Below, piece by piece: positions 11,304-11,641 of a stretch of 11,641 nt of DNA (positions are counted from its first letter, which is position 1; every line of letters begins with the position of its first letter). The notes under the pieces are model-generated. The model was not told the origin of the DNA, did not search any database, and was given only the letters and a program-made list of their open reading frames with translations. A program made the position numbers and the translations under genes. This DNA comes from Bacillota bacterium (GTDB lineage: Bacteria; Bacillota; Clostridia; Lachnospirales; Lachnospiraceae). The stretch spans positions 1-11,641 of the forward strand of contig JAEZKD010000317.1 in the NCBI GenBank assembly GCA_023415655.1, in the 5' to 3' direction.

Positions 11304-11641
11304 ATGAAAAAGATATTGGTGATAGGTAGCCTGAATATGGATACGATTCTGCAGGTGAAAGAGATGGTAAAAATCGGAGAGACAATCTTTGCTCAAAATG
11401 TGGAAGAAGCCTGTGGTGGTAAGGGAGCAAACCAAGCAGTAGCGGTAGGAAATTTAGGTGGTAATGTTACGATGCTTGGCGTTGTTGGTAACGATAGTGC
11501 TGGTGAAAAGCTATTGAATAGTCTAAGAGTTTCCAAGGTTGCAATCGATAAGATTAAAATTGATGCTCATGAGAGAACAGGAAGTGCATATATTAGCATA
11601 GATTCCAAAGGGCAGAACAGTATTATTGTATCAAAAGGAGC
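11304..11641 (+). CDS. rbsK: Ribokinase-like PfkB-family sugar kinase, N-terminal part
   Basis: The gene is cut by the window end after 112 codons. The visible part begins MKKILVIGSLNMDTILQV, the characteristic ribokinase N-terminus, and contains the PfkB substrate-binding block CGGKGANQAVAVGNLGG (about 37-53) and MLGVVGNDSAGEKLL, where GGKGANQA is nearly invariant in ribokinases. It would phosphorylate ribose or a related sugar at O5 in the cytoplasm, using ATP; the catalytic C-terminal GAGD motif lies outside the window. TAGGAGAT at 11292-11299 supports the ATG. It has its own promoter and starts a new unit unrelated to iron uptake. Another PfkB sugar or nucleoside kinase is possible. Confidence 0.88.
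   Translation, partial: MKKILVIGSLNMDTILQVKEMVKIGETIFAQNVEEACGGKGANQAVAVGNLGGNVTMLGVVGNDSAGEKLLNSLRVSKVAIDKIKIDAHERTGSAYISIDSKGQNSIIVSKG

Overview
The window is low-GC DNA with intrinsic terminators, strong AGGAGG-type ribosome binding sites, lipobox lipoproteins and an ECF transporter S-component. This points to a Gram-positive anaerobe of the Clostridia, probably Lachnospiraceae; that placement is inferred from gene content, not from a marker gene. All supported genes lie on the plus strand. I see no phage, IS element, CRISPR array, tRNA or rRNA.

Layout. (1) 2-103 is the tail of an unrecognised gene. (2) 177-2461 holds a MerR-type regulator with two DNA-binding domains in one chain, followed by an ABC ATPase and an ABC-2 permease, closed by a clear terminator at 2480-2509. 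(3) 2592-4393 is a cobalamin-responsive unit: a class-I type cobalamin riboswitch with a terminator, a small eight-cysteine protein, a second and divergent cobalamin riboswitch, a lipoprotein with a transcobalamin-like DUF4430 domain, and an ECF S-component. (4) 4624-5675 holds an isochorismatase-family hydrolase behind a near-consensus promoter, then a small membrane/zinc-ribbon gene that appears split by a -1 frameshift. (5) 5993-10913 is an iron-acquisition locus: an AraC regulator, two FecCD permeases, an ATPase and a lipoprotein binding protein of the YclNOPQ (petrobactin/catecholate siderophore) type. (6) From 11304 the start of a ribokinase-like gene runs off the end.

How the genes work together. 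In the B12 unit, corrinoid binding should lower expression of a candidate corrinoid capture and uptake system: an extracellular lipoprotein whose domain resembles the C-terminal domain of animal B12 carriers, and a membrane S-component that would share an ECF energising module encoded elsewhere. The two aptamers in one unit suggest two control points. In the iron locus, the promoters of the AraC gene and of the transporter operon each carry a GTTAG-N6-CTAAC dyad at nearly the same position relative to the -10 box. This suggests common control by a metal-dependent repressor of the DtxR type, or by the AraC protein itself.

The most interesting parts are the two-riboswitch B12 unit with its DUF4430 lipoprotein/S-component pair, the shared dyads of the iron locus, the tandem MerR protein, and the frameshifted gene with its 15-bp repeats.
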